Assembly: GCF_000524195.1 (NCBI RefSeq)
Contig: NW_020170464.1
Coordinates: 120,431-184,430 of the forward strand
Origin: Echinococcus granulosus
Taxonomy: Eukaryota > Platyhelminthes > Cestoda > Cyclophyllidea > Taeniidae
Length of the DNA stretch: 64,000 bases
Reading direction: 5' to 3'
Positions 62,594 through 64,000 of this stretch are shown here, piece by piece (position 1 is the first letter of the stretch; the number at the start of each line of letters is the position of its first letter). A program made the translations under genes and the position numbers. The notes under the pieces are model-generated. The model saw only the letters and a list, made by a program, of their open reading frames with translations. It was not told the DNA's origin and ran no database searches.

Positions 62594-62791
62594 TGTAGCG
62601 TCCCAAGACTCTCTGAAGACAAAAGAAGACAAAATAATCGGGTAGAATATATATTTAGCGCAGAGAAGGTATCTGGGCTATTGGCATGGCCCAAAAAAGG
62701 CCAGCCCACCCAATGAGGTACAAAGGGGATAATTCAAAGTACAAAAGTGACGCCTCGCTAATACCGAGGGATAAACCACTATCGTATTACA
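62594..62791 (+). repeat. LTR-like repeat family A, copy 3
   Basis: 198 bases from TGTAGCGTCCCAAGAC to ACTATCGTATTACA, with the same inverted ends TGTA/TACA as the copy at 20,072. Shared blocks include GAAGACAAAAGAAGAC, ATATATTTAGCGCAGAG, GGCATGGCCC, GGCCAGCCCACCC and TACCGAGGGATAAAC. It is isolated here, so it may be a solo LTR. Confidence 0.7.
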
Positions 62792-63091
62792 AGGGAAGTA
62801 ATGCAGTCGCTGACCTCTCCGTCATAAGTGCCGTTCGAGGGCCAGTTTCATAACTATGTGTAAAGGTATTTTAAAACATTTATTTCTGCTTCCGAACGAA
62901 AAGAAGGATGTAGAAGTGGAGGAAGAGATTGGCACTACCACCGCTATCCATTCACCAGCTGTAAAGCATCTCGGAAGTCATTTCGACGGTGCCGACACTG
63001 CTCAAGAGGTGGGTGCCGAGTTGGCATTAGGTCCTGACGACCCATTGCGTGTCTTCGGCTTGTATAGGCGACTGCTCCACCCGTGGAACGA

Positions 63092-63230
63092 ATGAAGAAC
63101 GACCTTGCGGCGGAACTGGTGCTTTCTCCGGATTCTGGCGACGACGAGGAGGATGATGACGACGAGGGAGTGAGGGGTAATTTGTCAACTGAGGAAATGG
63201 GAGATTTCTATCCTCTCCGCAATGCCTCGG
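63092..63230 (+). CDS. Candidate first exon, acidic N-terminus
   Basis: ATG at 63,092 follows a possible acceptor (TTGTATAG ending at 63,067). It reads MKNDLAAELVLSPDSG, then an Asp/Glu run, then STEEMGDFYPLRNASG, ending in phase 1 at GTAGGT. GC is raised and codons look coding. No homologue recognised. A second open frame overlaps to its left (62,856-63,095), so a frameshifted older gene is also possible. Confidence 0.3.
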
Positions 63231-63523
63231 GTAGGTGTTGGTCTGACCAAAGTGTTCTTCTTCCAATAGCATATTGTGACTCATTTCGGTTTGTAAAACA
63301 CACGTGATCGTGTGAATGCAAATGTGTGAGTTATAAAGTGTGAAAACGCGTCGGTTTACCGGTGCGGCACTCCTCACTCGGGTTTCCACTGCCCTCCACC
63401 ACTGTGAACCCCACATCATGAAGTGTCGGTTGTAGCCGATAGATGATGTTTGAGGTGGTCCGCTTCGTGTTGGAGAAGAACGACGTGTTGACGTTGGCGC
63501 ATTAATCGGACGGGGGGGGGGCA

Positions 63524-64000
63524 ATGTGTCGCAGCTTGTGCATACCAGTGTTAGACCAGCGTGCACATTACTGGGCCACCTACAAACAATCCACTCACTA
63601 CTACATGCTCCACACCTCTAGGACACGCATCGCTTCGTTCTTCGCGTACGGTGCTGCGTTGTATGTGGTGCACTGGAGACGCGATTGCTCACGCAAGATT
63701 GCACCTGGAATAGATTATATCTGCTGGAACCGTGCAGCTCGAGGATACTCTGGAAAAGTTGTTGAGGTGCATCTGGAACTGGGCAACAAGTTGGAAGGAA
63801 GCTACCCTCTCACTAGACAAGTGACAACTTCATGCCACAGAACTGATCCGCGGGAAGAACCCATGCTGCACTTGGGGATGGAAGGATGGGGGGAGGGCAG
63901 GGAGTGTGACACCCTTCACTTTAATTCTCAGCATTCCCTTGATGATGTTTTACCACGTGGTTATTATCACCTTCTCTGGTATCAATCGGATAACTACGTG
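63524..64000 (+). CDS. Open frame running off the right edge
   Basis: ATG at 63,524, just after a run of ten Gs, opens 159 codons with no stop to the window end. It includes RAHYWATYKQSTHYYMLHT and a hydrophobic ASFFAYGAALYVV segment. Length and sustained GC content argue for coding DNA. I do not recognise the family, and the G-run makes the start unreliable. It may be an exon continuing from the 63,092 exon or a degraded element. Confidence 0.28.
   Translation, partial: MCRSLCIPVLDQRAHYWATYKQSTHYYMLHTSRTRIASFFAYGAALYVVHWRRDCSRKIAPGIDYICWNRAARGYSGKVVEVHLELGNKLEGSYPLTRQVTTSCHRTDPREEPMLHLGMEGWGEGRECDTLHFNSQHSLDDVLPRGYYHLLWYQSDNYV

Noticed and set aside
63027..63566. 180-codon minus-strand open frame, the longest closed frame near the right edge
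   Set aside because: It is antisense to the acidic plus-strand segment, is rich in Pro/Arg/Thr as expected from that complement, and shows no domain.

Overview
The window looks like nuclear DNA of a parasitic flatworm, most likely a cyclophyllidean or taeniid tapeworm. I infer this from intron-rich genes with many very short exons and introns from 66 bp to 5 kb, from strong 3' splice-site-like sequences only 4 to 28 bases before initiator ATGs (expected if a spliced leader is trans-spliced on), from metazoan-type proteins, and from dispersed short LTR-like repeats. The species is not determined.

Layout. About 1.3-8.2 kb: scattered small minus-strand exon candidates of a gene I cannot name. 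10,681-18,811 (+): a complete four-exon SLC35A2/A3-type nucleotide-sugar transporter. 19.7-20.3 kb: a cluster of LTR-like repeats. 20,844-25,781 (+): a complete six-exon TAF6 (TFIID subunit). 26,821-28,269 (+): a complete three-exon enolase. 28.3-38.3 kb: about 10 kb with no gene I can defend. 38,288-43,596 (-): a complete five-exon MEK1/2-type MAP kinase kinase. 43.6-49.6 kb: no firm gene. 49,585-53,500 (+): the 3' part of a gene whose small exons encode an EGF module next to a transmembrane helix, then a cytoplasmic tail. 53.5-64 kb: repeats, unresolved open segments and an open frame running off the right edge.

Exon models were built by joining GT/AG sites whose phases agree. The four complete models give 345 (transporter), 644 (TAF6), 433 (enolase) and 520 (MEK) residues. 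All four keep frame throughout and match the expected family architecture.

The most interesting item is the EGF-module gene. Its cysteine spacing, its phase-2 intron between cysteines 4 and 5, its seven-residue step to the membrane and its basic stop-transfer sequence are those of a membrane-anchored ErbB ligand (EGF, neuregulin or Spitz type). The exons are 18-135 bases and are easily missed by ORF-based annotation. MEK, about 6 kb away, acts downstream of such receptors; that proximity is probably chance.
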